Shown here piece after piece: positions 48,201 to 60,200 of a stretch of DNA of 64,000 bases. Both the position numbers and the translations under genes were made by a program. Origin of the DNA: Owenia fusiformis (lineage: Eukaryota; Annelida; Polychaeta; Sabellida; Oweniidae); assembly GCA_903813345.2 (NCBI GenBank), contig CAIIXF020000001.1, forward strand, positions 46,703,885 to 46,767,884. Direction: 5' to 3'. Numbering within the stretch: position 1 is the first letter of the stretch; every line of letters starts with the position of its first letter. The notes below the pieces were generated by a model, which saw only the letters and a program-made list of their open reading frames with translations, was not told the DNA's origin and searched no databases.

Positions 48201-51200
48201 ACGCCCACTTAAGGCATTGACAGCTACTTTTTCGTTTTTTGGAATTTAAATCTTATCAGAATCGAAACCATATTTCTTTTTGACATTCAGAGACTACTGT
48301 AGTCTGACACTTTGTGTACAAGAAAGATACTACTTTCCCAGATGTGGTTGTTTCCTTTATTTATGAACAGTATTATTATTGTAAATGTGATATTGTAGAT
48401 TGGTCTCTAATAATATATAGCTATAAAGCTTATGAATACAAGGATCAGATCCGTATTTCCATTTTAAATACAGTTTACACTTGCTGTTGTATTTCATATT
48501 TTCTTGATAGGAAATCACCACTCTGGACTTCCATCCACAAACTGCTGTCATATGTTCTGGCAGTTTGGACCATGCAGTCAAGTTCTTTGATTACTCCAAG
48601 CCCTCTGTGAAGAAATCATTCAAAAGTATTCAGGTGAGTTATAAGAAAATCATATTAATTTTTTTTTTCATTTACGAAATAATTGCAGTTGCCTAATATA
48701 AGTCTAGTACAGCATATCAAAGGTGGTATAAGATGTTCATTTTAATTTAAAAGGCGCTTTTCATTTTGAGAGTTCTGGTGTGTAATGTATACATTTTTTT
48801 CTCTCCAGGAGGCTTACCCAGTGAAAGCTGTTGCATTTCACCCTTCAGGAGATTTCCTCTTAGTTGGAACAGAGCACCCTACAGGTGAGTCAGTCAGCCA
48901 TGTACATGTTACCTCAAAAAGGCATTTAGGTGATAAGTTCTTTAATAATTCATACATTTGATTAATTTCCCAAATTTGGTATTGTACACCTCAGTAGCAT
49001 ACAAATTGCCATTAGGAATATAAGTGTGGTTTGAATAAGTTTGAATGAATATATGATTCACATCAGTTGAGCAATTCAGGAGAGTTCAAACATAAAACAT
49101 TTTAATGCCTGATCTTGACTAATAACATTCATGGTATTAAGGTAACGCAATGCTAGTGGGCACACATCAGTTTCAGAATATTTTAATTTTAATTTTTTAC
49201 TACTGTTAATTTATGTTTATGTACTCAATTTGTATACTAGTTCTATACTGATTTTTATACCATGGTCAGAGCAATATCAGATATAAAATACAGTAAAACC
49301 TGTATATCTGAACACCTGGCTAATCCGAACACCTTCCAATTTGAACACTTTTTTTCGGTCCCATTTTTTCCTCCCATTGACTCCCATGTTAAAAAAACCT
49401 TGAAATCTGAACACCTCCTAATCTGAACAGTGAACAATCAGATTTGAAAAACTGACCTGTCTAATCTGAACATTTTATCAGAAATCAAATGTCTGGACAT
49501 TTCAATAATAGCCACATATTGAGTCAATGTTATAGTTCTTATTATCTTTACATATGCAATGTAATCAAAGAACCAATATTGTCCTAATTAACTTATTTAT
49601 GTCTCAATGACATCCCTAATTGTGGAAAACAACAGGAAATGTGTGAATAGGGGAGTTAATTGGTTTATCTTATTAGAAAATAACTGAATGTTTTATGTCT
49701 GGATTAAGAGAAAGGTGAGAATCTGGGAGATAATTGGTTTATCCTTATTTTAAATTAACTGGATGTTTTTGATTTGGATTATGAACAAGTCTTAACTGTT
49801 TTATATCCCATGTGTCTGTTATGATAACTAGGATTCAATCAGTAAATGTTTTATAATCACAGAGACAACACAGACTATATATGTCAAGGTTTCAGTTCTC
49901 TATATCGTAAAATAATCTAAGTCCAAGAATGTAAAGGAATATGGCCAATGTAAAGCTTTTTGAAAATGCATGCTATAAAAATTCACAACTTTCAATCACA
50001 AAATAATCTAAGTTCATGATTGTAATGGAATTTCGCCAATGTAAAGCTTTTTGAAAATGCCTGCATAAAAAGTTCACAACTTTGCTTCGTGAAATATTCT
50101 AAGTCCAAGAATGTAAAGGAATATGGCCAATGTAAAGCTTTTTGAAAATGCATGCTGTAAAAGTTCACCTCTTCAGATCGTAAAATATTGTAAGTCCAAG
50201 AATGTAAAGGAATATGTCCAATGTAAAGCTATTTGAAATGCCTGATATAAAAGTTCACAACTTTCAATCGTAAAATAATCAAAGTCCAAGAATGTAATGG
50301 AATATCGCCAATGTAAAGCTATTTAAAATGCCTGATATAAAAGTTCACAACTTTCAATCATAAAATAATCAAAGTCCAAGAATGTAATGGAATATCGCCA
50401 ATGTAAAGCTTTTTGAAAATACATGCCTTAAAAGTTTAAAAGTTCAGTAAGTGGGATGTTTTTAAATTTCTCAACTCGTCATTGTAAAGAAAAAAAGCTT
50501 TACTTTAAAATGACATAAATTTTTGTCCCTAAATCTTGACACTGATGACACAGACACATTTGAAGACAAGATTATAATTGTTTTATCATTATTAGAAATT
50601 ACCTGGATGTTTTTGATTTAGATTAAGAGAAAGGTGAGAATCTGGGAGATAATTGGTTTATCCTTATTTTAAATTAACTGGATGTTTTTGATTTGGATTA
50701 TGAACAAGTCTTAACTGTTTTATATCCCATGTGTCTGTTATGATAACTAGGATTCAATCAGTAAATGTTTTATAATCACAGAGACAACACAGACACATTT
50801 GCAGACAAGATTATAATTGTTTTATCATTATTAGAAATTACCTGGATGTTTTTGATTTAGATTAAGAGAAAGGTGAGAATCTGGGAGATAATTGGTTTAT
50901 CCTTATTTTAAATTAACTGGATGTTTTTGATTTGGATTATGAACAAGTCTTAACTGTTTTATATCCCATGTGTCTGTTATGATAACTAGGATTCAATCAG
51001 TAAATGTTTTATAATCACAGAGACAACACAGACACATTTGCAGACAAGATTATAATTGTTTTATCATTATTAGAAATTACCTGGATGTTTTTGATTTAGA
51101 TTAAGAGAAAGGTGAGAATCTGGGAGATAATTGGTTTATCCTTATTTTAAATTAACTGGATGTTTTTGATTTGGATTATGAACAAGTCTTAACTGTTTTA

Positions 51201-54200
51201 TATCCCATGTGTCTGTTATGATAACTAGGATTCAATCAGTAAATGTTTTATAATCACAGAGACAACACAGACACATTTGCAGACAAGATTATAATTGTTT
51301 TATCATTATTAGAAATTACCTGGATGTTTTTGATTTAGATTAAGAGAAAGGTGAGAATCTGGGAGATAATTTGTTTATCCTTATTTTAAATTAACTGGAT
51401 GTTTTTGATTTGGATTATGAACAAGTCTTAACTGTTTTATATCCTATGGGTCTGTTATGATAGCTGGGATTCAATCAGTAAATGTTTTATAATCACAAAG
51501 ACAACACAGACACATTTGCAGACAAGATTATATCATGAGAAAGAGAAAAAATTCAACTTCTTAATATCCTATCACTAAAATGCCTTCTAAAAAGGCACAT
51601 CTGACATACTGAATGCCCTTGATATTTTGAAAAAAAAAACTTTTTAATTGTAGAGGGTATCTACTCAAATATTGCTAATGCTAAAAGTGCCAAGAAACAA
51701 CAATGAACGACTTTTTCAAGCTAAAGTAAAGCAGTGCTATGTAACCATAATATGATATAAGTCATTTAATAAGCATACGATTTTGTACAAGACTATCATA
51801 TACTTATTCAGTGTATTACAAAGTTTTTGCCAAAATGAAAGAGTTATTTTTCCAAAAATAATGAAATTGTTCAAATTGTTAATAAAACATAGCATATACA
51901 TGTAGGCTATAGGCCTATTGTAGTATTAAGTGTTCAATATAGTGGACTGAACAATGAAAATCCCCCCCCCCCGACCAACAATATCCTCGAAATTTGAACA
52001 CCTGCCAATTTGAACGCTTTTGGCTGGTCCCATGGGTGTTCGGATTAGACAGGTTTTACTGTAGCAAGTGGTAAATCACATATATGGGACAGGGACAGTA
52101 TCAGGGACGATATCGGGTTTAGAGAGATGATATTGATATCATTCCGGGTAAATTCAAAAATTTTACATTTTCCCCCAAAAATTCATTTTTTCAAGAAAAA
52201 ACATTATTTCAAATTTTTTCATTTTTTCAAAATTTTTCATTTTTCCAAAATTTTTCACTTTTGCTCTTGACCATGGTATAAGGTCGTTATTCAACTGTCG
52301 GGATGATATGGGTAATATCCCTCGGATGATATTGATATTTGATATCATCCTTGTGATATTCCCCATATCAAATCCCTCCTGCTGAATAACTACTTTGTAA
52401 CAATAAAACTTTTATTTTCAGTTCGCTTGTATGATACAAACACATTCCAGTGTTATGTTGCGTCCAACCCTGCAGACCAGCATACAGGTCCTATCACTGA
52501 TGTAAGTAGTATTTTAACTTGTGCTTCATGAATTCTGAGACTCACATGTAGCCAATCCGTAACAGTGCCATACAGTGTGGTGACTCTAGAGTGCCAATTG
52601 AGGCCAATTGAGTGCCAATTGAGGCTGTAGTCTCAGGTCTTTTATTCTCATTTGGTGCAAAAACTGCGATAAGCTCCTTATCTAAAGATGACCCAATGAA
52701 TGTATGTTCTACTAGAAATGGCATATTTTCTATTTTGTTCAGAGATAATATCACAATTCATGTCAATTATAAGTACTACTGTTAAATTCATGCATTTATG
52801 ATTATTAAGATTATGTTTTTAATGTGAACTATATGGCCAATTAGTTGCTAATTATACCAAAAACTGATTTATTTGTTTTAGTGTAAATACAGTCCAAATG
52901 CCAATATGTATATCACATGCTCTGAAGATGGCAGCATTAAAGTGTGGGATGGCGTCAGTAATAAGTGCACAAATACATTTACATCTGCTCACGATGGTGC
53001 TGAGGTCTGCTCTGTTCAACTATCTAGAAATAACAAGGTAAAAAATTGATGGGAGTTACTTGTTTAGCATGTACATGTATACAGCTAGATGCATTGCAAA
53101 ACTCAATATTGAGTCCAGGTTGAGGCCAAACCAGGGTTGAATCATGCTTGATTCAGCATTAAAAACACTCAATTAACATCAAATCAAATGACTAGTCTCG
53201 GTTTGGAGAACGAAGTTCATCAGTCTACTGCATGTTACGCCTGCTTCGGACAATTTTGATATTTTTACATATTGTAGATTTTCAATGTCCTCTTTTGAAT
53301 ATCCATCATTTAATTTATTTGATATTTCTATATTTTTCATAAAAATATTAGCGCAGTACACTTTTTTCTCCAAATAGAGACTTTTGTTTATTGATTTGGT
53401 CTACTTCACACAATTTTGATATTTTTACGTCGTAGAATTAAATGTCCTCTTTTGAATATTCATAATTTAATTTGGGTGATATTTCTACATTTTTCATTAA
53501 AAATTATGAACACATGAGACTGTTCTCCAAAGTTTATTCTATATGAGCTACATATAATCATTGCAAATCAATTAACTGAAGCCTTGTACATGTATATGTA
53601 TAAGTATTATAACTATACTTTCATGAAAATTCACAGAAAATAATCATAAATGTAGCTCTCATGATAGAAACATATAAATGTATTAGTACATGTACATTTT
53701 TTTCAGTATATTTTATCAAGTGGAATGGACTCTCTAGTGAAGTTATGGGAGCTATCCACAGCCAGGTGTTTGATTGCATATACAGGAGCAGGCACTAGTG
53801 GCAAACAGGAACACAGATCTACAGCTTGCTTTAATCACACAGAAGATTATGGTGAGATGCCCTTATTTTGTTTTGCATTAAATTCTACATAGAGTTGCTT
53901 GCGTTTAGTATTGGGTTTATGCAATGCCCTTTTTAACTTAAGATGTCCCATTGAATCACGTTATAAAATCTCTCAATTGAACCCAGACTAGGTTAACCGT
54001 GCAATGAAACTGCTTTAGTAACATCATTTCCATGAGCAATTGAGTTCTTCTGAGCTTACCAAGCCAACCAGAGCCTCTTATTTTCAAAATGTTTTTTATC
54101 CATTGAGCCAAGCGGGTTGTGATATTACTAGGCCTACAATTATACAGTGTTGGTCGCATGCACATCAGATTATAAAGCAAGCTGCTCTTGCTTATACATG

Positions 54201-55055
54201 ATGACAGAAAAAATGCTTCCCTCCAATTTTTGAATAACTTTTTCAATAATTGGTAACTTCATGAATTTTTTGTATAAATAGAGTGTTTAAAGGCAGAATC
54301 AGATCTAAAGGGATGACAAAATTACAAGCAATGTGTACAATTGACCTACCAATCTATTCCTTACAATCTCAAATACAATATCTCTCAAAAGATTAATGAT
54401 ATGTTATAAATTGGTGAAGTTATAATGGATTCAAAGTGCAAAAAATGAGTGAAAATGTTGAAAGAAAGTGTGCACTTTGGGGATTTTGAGAAAATAGACA
54501 TGAAAAGGAATGACATGAGCCAGAAATTTGTAAAATTCTGTAAAATGTTTTGTCCTAGTCAGAGGTAGGTGTACTAGCTAATGAGCCAAGGATATTCCCA
54601 AGATGAGATGGCAATGTATTTGATGTTGCGTGTGTTATTATATTCTATTGTATATTATAATGTTATATTCTAGTGTTATTCCCGGATGAGAGAACAAAAA
54701 GTCTTTGTGTTTGGGATTCAAGGAATGCAGAGAGGCAGAAGTTGCTGTCGTTAGGTAAGTTATTTTTACAAGCAGTATCAAAATATTTTTTTAATAGTCT
54801 CTGATATTAGATTTTTTGACCTAGTATTGATTTTAAATTACTTTCAAAAGAACCCTCTCTGGATGTGAACAGGTACTAAAAAGGACAGTTATAATGGGTA
54901 TGAGAGGTTTTCATCTTGTTTTATTTTTTCATTTCCTTTCAGGTCATAATTTAACAGTTCGTTGCATCCAACATTCTCCTACTGGTCCATCCTTTATCTC
55001 AACCAGTGATGACTTTAGGGCAAGATTCTGGTACAGAAAGGCTTCAACAGACTGA
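39222..55055 (+). CDS. CSTF1: cleavage stimulation factor subunit 1 (CstF-50)
   Basis: Thirteen exons: 39222-39292, 40724-40851, 42602-42679, 46082-46174, 46629-46669, 47909-48022, 48511-48633, 48809-48884, 52422-52501, 52882-53037, 53707-53851, 54674-54754, 54943-55055. They sum to 1299 nt, giving 432 aa, the usual family size. Residues 1-70 form the helical dimerisation domain ([20 protein letters not shown]). Seven WD40 blades follow, with ends such as [44 protein letters not shown] and [14 protein letters not shown], and the protein ends [16 protein letters not shown]. The family links CstF to the RNA polymerase II tail and BARD1 and acts in mRNA 3'-end cleavage in the nucleus. Introns are loaded with MITEs: six elements with inverted ends were recognised. 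Two in-frame ATGs (39222, 39225) compete for the start. AATAAA occurs at 55444-55449. Confidence 0.97.
39811..40176. mobile_element. MITE, TAGACTATATCC family, copy 2
   Basis: The best-preserved copy. Inverted ends TAGACTATATCCTCTAGTCTGA and ATAGACTGAATT...GGATATAGACTA. Body collinear with 7993-8349. It lies in the first CSTF1 intron. Confidence 0.85.
40935..41246. mobile_element. MITE with CAATGGCGTAGCG / CGCTACGCCACTG ends
   Basis: Inverted ends, right end reading CAGTGGCGTAGCGTGGGTA on the other strand, a terminus often seen in invertebrate hAT MITEs. Internal GGCGTAC(A/T)CTC copies are also inverted. The C-rich centre includes CCAACCCCCCAACCCCCCAA near 41155. No convincing 8 bp duplication. 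Confidence 0.75.
41410..42500. repeat. long composite dispersed repeat in a CSTF1 intron
   Basis: 41570-41875 matches 5487-5775. The left (AAAGGTAGAATCAAATCTA..., AATTATTGGTGAAGTTG...TTCAAAGTGCAAAAATG) and right (ACTTTGGGGATTTTTAAAAATAGATATGAAAA) parts match 54285-54530, where they are adjacent. The copy at 54285 therefore looks like an internally deleted derivative. No transposase frame. Confidence 0.6.
42895..43100. repeat. dispersed repeat ending in CCCCCCTGGCTACGGACC
   Basis: The left end (GGCCCAGTGGCCAGGATTTG) and right end (GAACCCCCCTGGCTACGGACC) are roughly inverted. The interior GGCCAAAATCACTTAAAAAATGC matches the family pieces at 4150, 6640 and 24190 in reverse orientation. Confidence 0.6.
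43370..45033. mobile_element. 1.66 kb non-autonomous DNA transposon, CAC termini, 5 bp TSD
   Basis: Inverted ends of about 45 bp begin CACGGGGGATAAGCAAAACG on both strands. The direct repeat TTATT flanks it exactly (43365-43369 and 45034-45038). Inside there is no long frame. The 8-mer CGCAGTCC or its complement GGACTGCG occurs six times: 43403, 43803, 43866, 44551, 44573 and 44993, the outermost two inside the terminal repeats. CAC-starting ends with 5 bp duplications are typical of Transib/ProtoRAG-type elements, though those prefer GC-rich targets. The assignment is inference. It lies in the CSTF1 intron between 42680 and 46081. Confidence 0.9.
45385..45752. mobile_element. MITE, 9 bp TSD, CAAGGAGGATTGG termini
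   Basis: Inverted ends CAAGGAGGATTGGAAGCCAG / CTGGCTGCCAATCCTCCTTG. The exact 9 bp direct repeat ATATATAAT flanks it (45376-45384 and 45753-45761). Same family ends as 4883-5187; 368 bp. A 9 bp duplication is typical of Mutator-like elements. Confidence 0.88.
46822..47751. mobile_element. 930 bp element, 9 bp TSD, CCGGGTA-repeat termini
   Basis: Inverted ends GAGTTTGTGTAAAAAACCGG / CCGGTTTTTTACACAAACCC, followed inward by CCGGGTNACCGGGTA repeats. The exact 9 bp direct repeat ACTTCAGAC flanks it (46813-46821, 47752-47760). The interior has a ~232 bp direct duplication (units beginning TGTTCTCACTAA at 47286 and 47519) dense in AACGTT and GACGTC palindromes. Frames here are short and carry no transposase motif. 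The duplication length suggests a Mutator-like origin. It lies in a CSTF1 intron. Confidence 0.9.
49905..50455. repeat. ~91 bp tandem array, six copies
   Basis: Units share GCCAATGTAAAGCTTTTTGA, at 49944, 50035, 50125, 50218 (variant), 50307 and 50397, so spacing is 90-93 bp. The array sits between two parts of the 239 bp array. Confidence 0.9.
50555..51535. repeat. ~239 bp tandem array, four copies plus a separated fifth
   Basis: The phrase AAGGTGAGAATCTGGGAGAT recurs near 50631, 50870, 51109 and 51349, and once upstream near 49710. The middle units appear identical by eye; the last has several changes and the upstream unit is diverged, indicating recent internal amplification. Confidence 0.92.
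53240..53520. repeat. ~158 bp imperfect direct duplication
   Basis: 53246-53355 and 53404-53515 share ACAATTTTGATATTTTTAC, AATGTCCTCTTTTGAATAT and TGATATTTCTA(T/C)ATTTTTCAT. Both lie in the CSTF1 intron before exon 11. Confidence 0.7.
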
Positions 55056-57261
55056 GAAACACTGGTGTATGGTATTTGACATATTGATCTTTATCTTGAC
55101 ACTGACAATGCATGGACACTGGAAGTGAAGACTCATTTTCTGAATACACAAAAACTGAAAATACCCCAAATCTCCATTCTAGCCACTCTTCTCTCTGACA
55201 TGCAGCTGATTTGACAGTTTAAATGCTGTTCTTATTGTTGTTTTCATGAGTGTTTTTTTTACCTTGAATGTGAAATGACAATCAGTTACCTATATGCTGA
55301 ATATGTAGGGAAGTGGCTCGGATATTATCAATATGCCATTTTTACAAAAAAAGGTATGCAAGAAAAGGAAAAAATCCTACCTATGTTGATTGCTAAAACA
55401 TTTAAATTCAATAGGAATTCATTTTACACTGTATTGTCATATTAATAAAAATAAGCCCTGCCCAATAGGAAAAAGGATTAATGGTTGTCAAAATAACATT
55501 CTCAACCAATTAGTGCAAATGGGAGAAGACATCTCTGATCGATATGATGTTTCTGCATTTTTGAAATTAAGAACTGATAGATGGAGTTTATTTGGAAAAA
55601 TTAACAGAAGGCTGAACATAGTAATTAAACAGGGACAAGATTGATAGTGTTGAAATGTGGAAAAAGCTAGTTTAGGCTATTCATAAGCAAAGAGAGTGGA
55701 TACTGTTTAGTAATTGTGGAAATCATTGGTAAAGATATTTGAAGCTACAATTTGTAGAAATTTTTGTCAGTAGATATATTTTGTGGGATGTATGAAATAT
55801 TTTCAAAATCTGAAATTATATTTTTTATTTTATATGTACACATCAAAATGTTACATGAATGCCATGGACTTGCAGATCTCTCTAAGTATAAATACATGGA
55901 AATAAACAATTTTATAGAAAAACAACTCAACACAACTCATGTTTTTATTTTATTAACCAAGTATTTTATTGAAAAAATAACCATAGTACTGGGTAATTAA
56001 ATGGCCATGTTTGTTCTTAAATTGATTATGCATGTCATGGATGTATAAATGTCAACTACAATGATGAATAGCTATATCCAAGTGGCATTCAGTTAAGATG
56101 ACTACATCGAGATGGCATCGGGAGCTGTTTGCACATTGCATCAATAGATAGGCTATTTAAAATCTCAAAAATAGGCTCCAAATGGAAAATTGGAACAAAA
56201 ATCGTATTTTTCAGAAAATGAGTTTTTCTAACAAAAAAGAATATGGGAGCATTTTTATGTTAAAATTGGCAGTTTGGATACCACTATACAGAATGTACTA
56301 CAATTACAGCACAAAATGTCACCTTGTGAAATATTTAAACATCATTTGACAGTTTATAGAGTGGAATTCATTGAGTTGAAAAGAGGCATTAAAGGTAAAA
56401 ACACAGATATTCAATACTGGATTTGTCTTTATTTGGAGAGTGTTTAAATTGGCAAATTTTTGCGAAATGAAAAAATCACCAAATTAAAAAGTTGCCAATA
56501 GTCTTGATACAACAAAGAGAAATATTGAAGAAATTGTTCATCAACAACACTGACAATGGTCAATGAATATTTAGAATTTTGTTAGACGGGAGGATGGGAC
56601 ACTTGAAAAACTGCCAAATTAAATAGACGCCATTAGGGCCAAAAATACAAAATCACCAAATTAAGTAGCACCAAATTAAAGACAAATGCAGAAAGTACAG
56701 TGCATATGTTCTAATGCTATAAAATAAAATATTATAAAATATTGATATGATATTAGGAAATAAAAGGATTTCATTCAGTACAATAACATAAAGTGACCAC
56801 TATGGCCCAGCACTATTGCTAAAGACTTCTTAACCAGTACTAATACCCCGAAAACAGGCCTCGCAAGTTGGTGATAACGATATTTAGCATTCTGCAGTAC
56901 TGATATAGTCTATACTACTACAAGATGTAAAATAAAACATGTCAACTTCTACCCACTTCAGAAATAAAATGATGTCTAATAAAAGAATATTCCGATTCAG
57001 TTTCAAAATTCTACTTGTCATGATGTTGTTTCTCATGTTTGGCATTTAGATATTAGCCTTGTTATAAATGAAATAAAAATAATTATAAAGTATTAAAATC
57101 TAATTGTACATATATATTTAAGATGTTGTGAAAACATTCTTCATTAGAAACGAGATAAACATTTTTCTTACAGTTCATATTGCAATATAACACACTCTAA
57201 ACTTCTTTTTCCTGACTTAATTCTCAATTGGTCTACAATATTTTGTAGTATTGCGATCAAT
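55056..57261. other. 3' UTR and convergent intergenic region CSTF1 / XXYLT1
   Basis: Between the stop codons of CSTF1 (55055) and XXYLT1 (57262). Candidate AATAAA signals for CSTF1 lie at 55444 and 55901. No repeat with clear ends and no supported exon was seen. Confidence 0.6.
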
Positions 57262-60200
57262 TTAATCATCTGGAATAGGAGTATTACAGTTACCATGGTA
57301 TATATTTATATAACCCTCACATGTGAAGTATTGATTGAAGACATTCTTGTATCCATTCTCCCTCCACCATGTACATAACTGTCTATTCCAAGTACATGGT
57401 AACACATAAAACAATTCTTCATGTTCAAGATTTATCAGACTAAAAAAATCCTGATCTCCAAGATGGCCTTTGTAAGTGTATTTTTCAGTATATTCCTTTA
57501 ATGTATCTTGATTAATAAGTGAGTTGTAAAGCTCCGACTGACGCATGCGATCCAAATCAAGTAACATGACACCGCTGTTAAATCCAGTAAGGCCATCTGG
57601 TGGAGGGGCACCTGCTCGAGTGTTTGGATGTTTGTTGCGATACACATTCAAGAGATGTCTATATACCGGCTGCATTTCACGTGCTATTCCAATAACATTG
57701 TCTTGAGCAAATTCACCGAACAACATATATAAATCTTTGATGTTTCCACGAAATTTTAAATCTGCATCTAGCATTATAACTCTTTGTACATCTGGAAGAA
57801 CTCTATGGATTGCAATGGATAAAAAGAATAGTGCATCGCTGTAATAGGCCCCTGGTTTGTAGCTAAAATATTTTTGCATCGGTTTAACGATCTCGTGCAA
57901 TTGTTTCGCCATGGCATCAACATCATGATGGATCAACTGAAAATCAAATAAACACTGATATAGACAAAGATCATCAACAGTTAATACATCATAGTGACCT
58001 TTGGGCATGTAGCACAAATTAACCCCACATACGATTCTTATTTACCAGCAATTCAATTAACCAAATTGAATTTTATGTCTTCCTTGAGGGTATTTTGTAA
58101 TTCCTGAAAATTCTGACTTAGGCATATACAGTTTGCATAGTTGTTTATTTGTCAATTAAATCGATTTTAAATGTACAGGCAACTGACACCCATACGGGTG
58201 TATATAGTTACATATGATTATATTACATAATTGTATTAATCAAGATGACAAGATATAAAACTGTTTTTTAAGATAGAAAGTTAGAAGAAAAGTGATAGAA
58301 GAGAAAGAAATATACATATATAAAAGCACATATAGCTAAATGTTATACAGATTAATTTAATACTTGTCCAGATAATACTTTTTCAAATCTGACTTAAATT
58401 TATTTCTAGAATTCAGATGTTTAAAAGTTTCAGGTAATTCATTCCATGTTATTTGTCCTATGTATTTAATGCTCCTTTGTCCAAATGTAGATTTAAATTG
58501 ATTAGCTCTAAGATTGAATCTATAACGTGTCTCTTGACCATGAGTTTGAGCATTTGATATGAAGTAGTCAGAGAATAAAGTTTGAGGAAATTCTTTAGGT
58601 CGTTTGAGACAATTATATACAAAAATACCGACATTTAGCTTATGAATATCTTCTAATTTAAGTATTTTTATTTTCTTAAATTGTGGAGAGGAATCGTCTG
58701 TTCTAGCACTGTTTGTAATTAGTCTTAAGAATCTTTTTTGTACTTTCAAAATTTGAAACAATAGAGCTTTAGTTGCTGTTCCCCAGATAAGAATACAATA
58801 ATTTATATGGCTATATATAAGAGAGTAATAGATAGACATCATTGCAGTGTGATTTATCTTATTTTTGACCTTGAAAGGAATTCCTACTACTTGTGAAATT
58901 TTGGTAGATACATGAGCAATATGCTCATTCCATTTAAGTTTATCATCGATAATAACTCCAAGGAAAGTGGTCTTTGAAATTCTTTCAATAGGTTTATTTC
59001 TAATTTTAATATTTAGCATTTTTATTTCAGATTCTTTTAATTTGTGTGGATGAAAGATCATGAATTTTGATTTTTCTATATTAAGCGATAGTTTATTTGC
59101 ACATAGCCATTCGTCAAGATTTTCTAATTCAGAGTTAACATGATTAATGAGAGTACTTAGGTTTTTATGTGAGCAGAGAAGGTTTGTATCATCAGCAAAG
59201 ATAACAAATTTAAATATAGAAGATGTCGTAACAATGTCATTGATGTAAATAAGAAACAGAATAGGTCCAAGGATCGAGCCCTGTGGAACCCCGCAGGTGA
59301 CTGTGTTGGTTTTGGAAGTCTTGTCATTATATTCTGTTTCCTGAGTTCGGTTTGAAAGATAGCTAATGAACCACTTATGTGCATTTCCCCTGATTCCATA
59401 ATAGTATAATTTTTGAAGAAGTATTTCATGATTAACCATATCAAATGCTTTAGACAAGTCGATGAAAATGGCAATATTAAGATCTTTCTTTTCAATTGAC
59501 TGGATTAATGTTTCTAAGAAGCTGGTAATAGCCATATATGTAGATCTGTTTTTTCTAAAGCCAAATTGCTGTTCACAGAAGATATTATATTTCTCTAGAA
59601 AATCTACAAGTCGATTTGCCATTACTCGCTCCAATACTTTAGAGAATACTGATAATAGGGAAATTGGTCTGTAGTTATTGAATTTAGTTTCATCCTCCTT
59701 TTTAAATATAGGCTTGACCTTTGCTTTTTTTAGTAAGTCTGGAAATGTTGCTGTTGAAAGAGAGAGGTTGCATATATATGTCAGAGGTATAATTAAATTA
59801 TCCTTGACTGTTTTTATTGAAATTGGTTTGATTTGATCTTGACCAGGGCTTTTGTCTTCAAGTTCTTGTAAGATTTTGCTCATTTCATCATTTGAGACAT
59901 CTGATAAAAATATTGACCTATTGAAATTTTTTATTTTTTCTAAATAATACCTGGGCTGTTTTTGAGAGATTGGAATTTTTCTAGCAAGGTTGTTTCCAAT
60001 ATTAGAGAAAAAATTGTTGAAGTTGTTTGCAATTTCTTGTGGTTCCTTAAAGTGCTTATCTCCTGATCTAAATGTAGTAGAAATTTTTTTGGGGAGATTT
60101 TTCGCTTAAGGATGCCATTTATTAATGACCATATGTCCTTCATGCTTCCTTTGATTTTATCAAATTTATTGTCATAATATAGCTTCTCAGCTTTCCTTAA

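Larger units (their letters stand above)
49291..52061. mobile_element. 2.77 kb pogo/Tigger-like non-autonomous transposon
   Basis: Ends CAGTAAAACCTGTATATCTG / CGGATTAGACAGGTTTTACTG are inverted, with TA on both sides (49289-49290, 52062-52063). Subterminal CTGAACACCT / GAACACCTGCCAATTTGAAC phrases recur, in line with pogo/Tigger-type ends. The interior is mostly two satellite arrays. It fills most of the CSTF1 intron between 48885 and 52421. No transposase frame remains. Confidence 0.88.

Noticed and set aside
49905-51535. CRISPR-like repeat array.
   Set aside because: Units are contiguous tandem satellites without unique spacers, in animal intron DNA.
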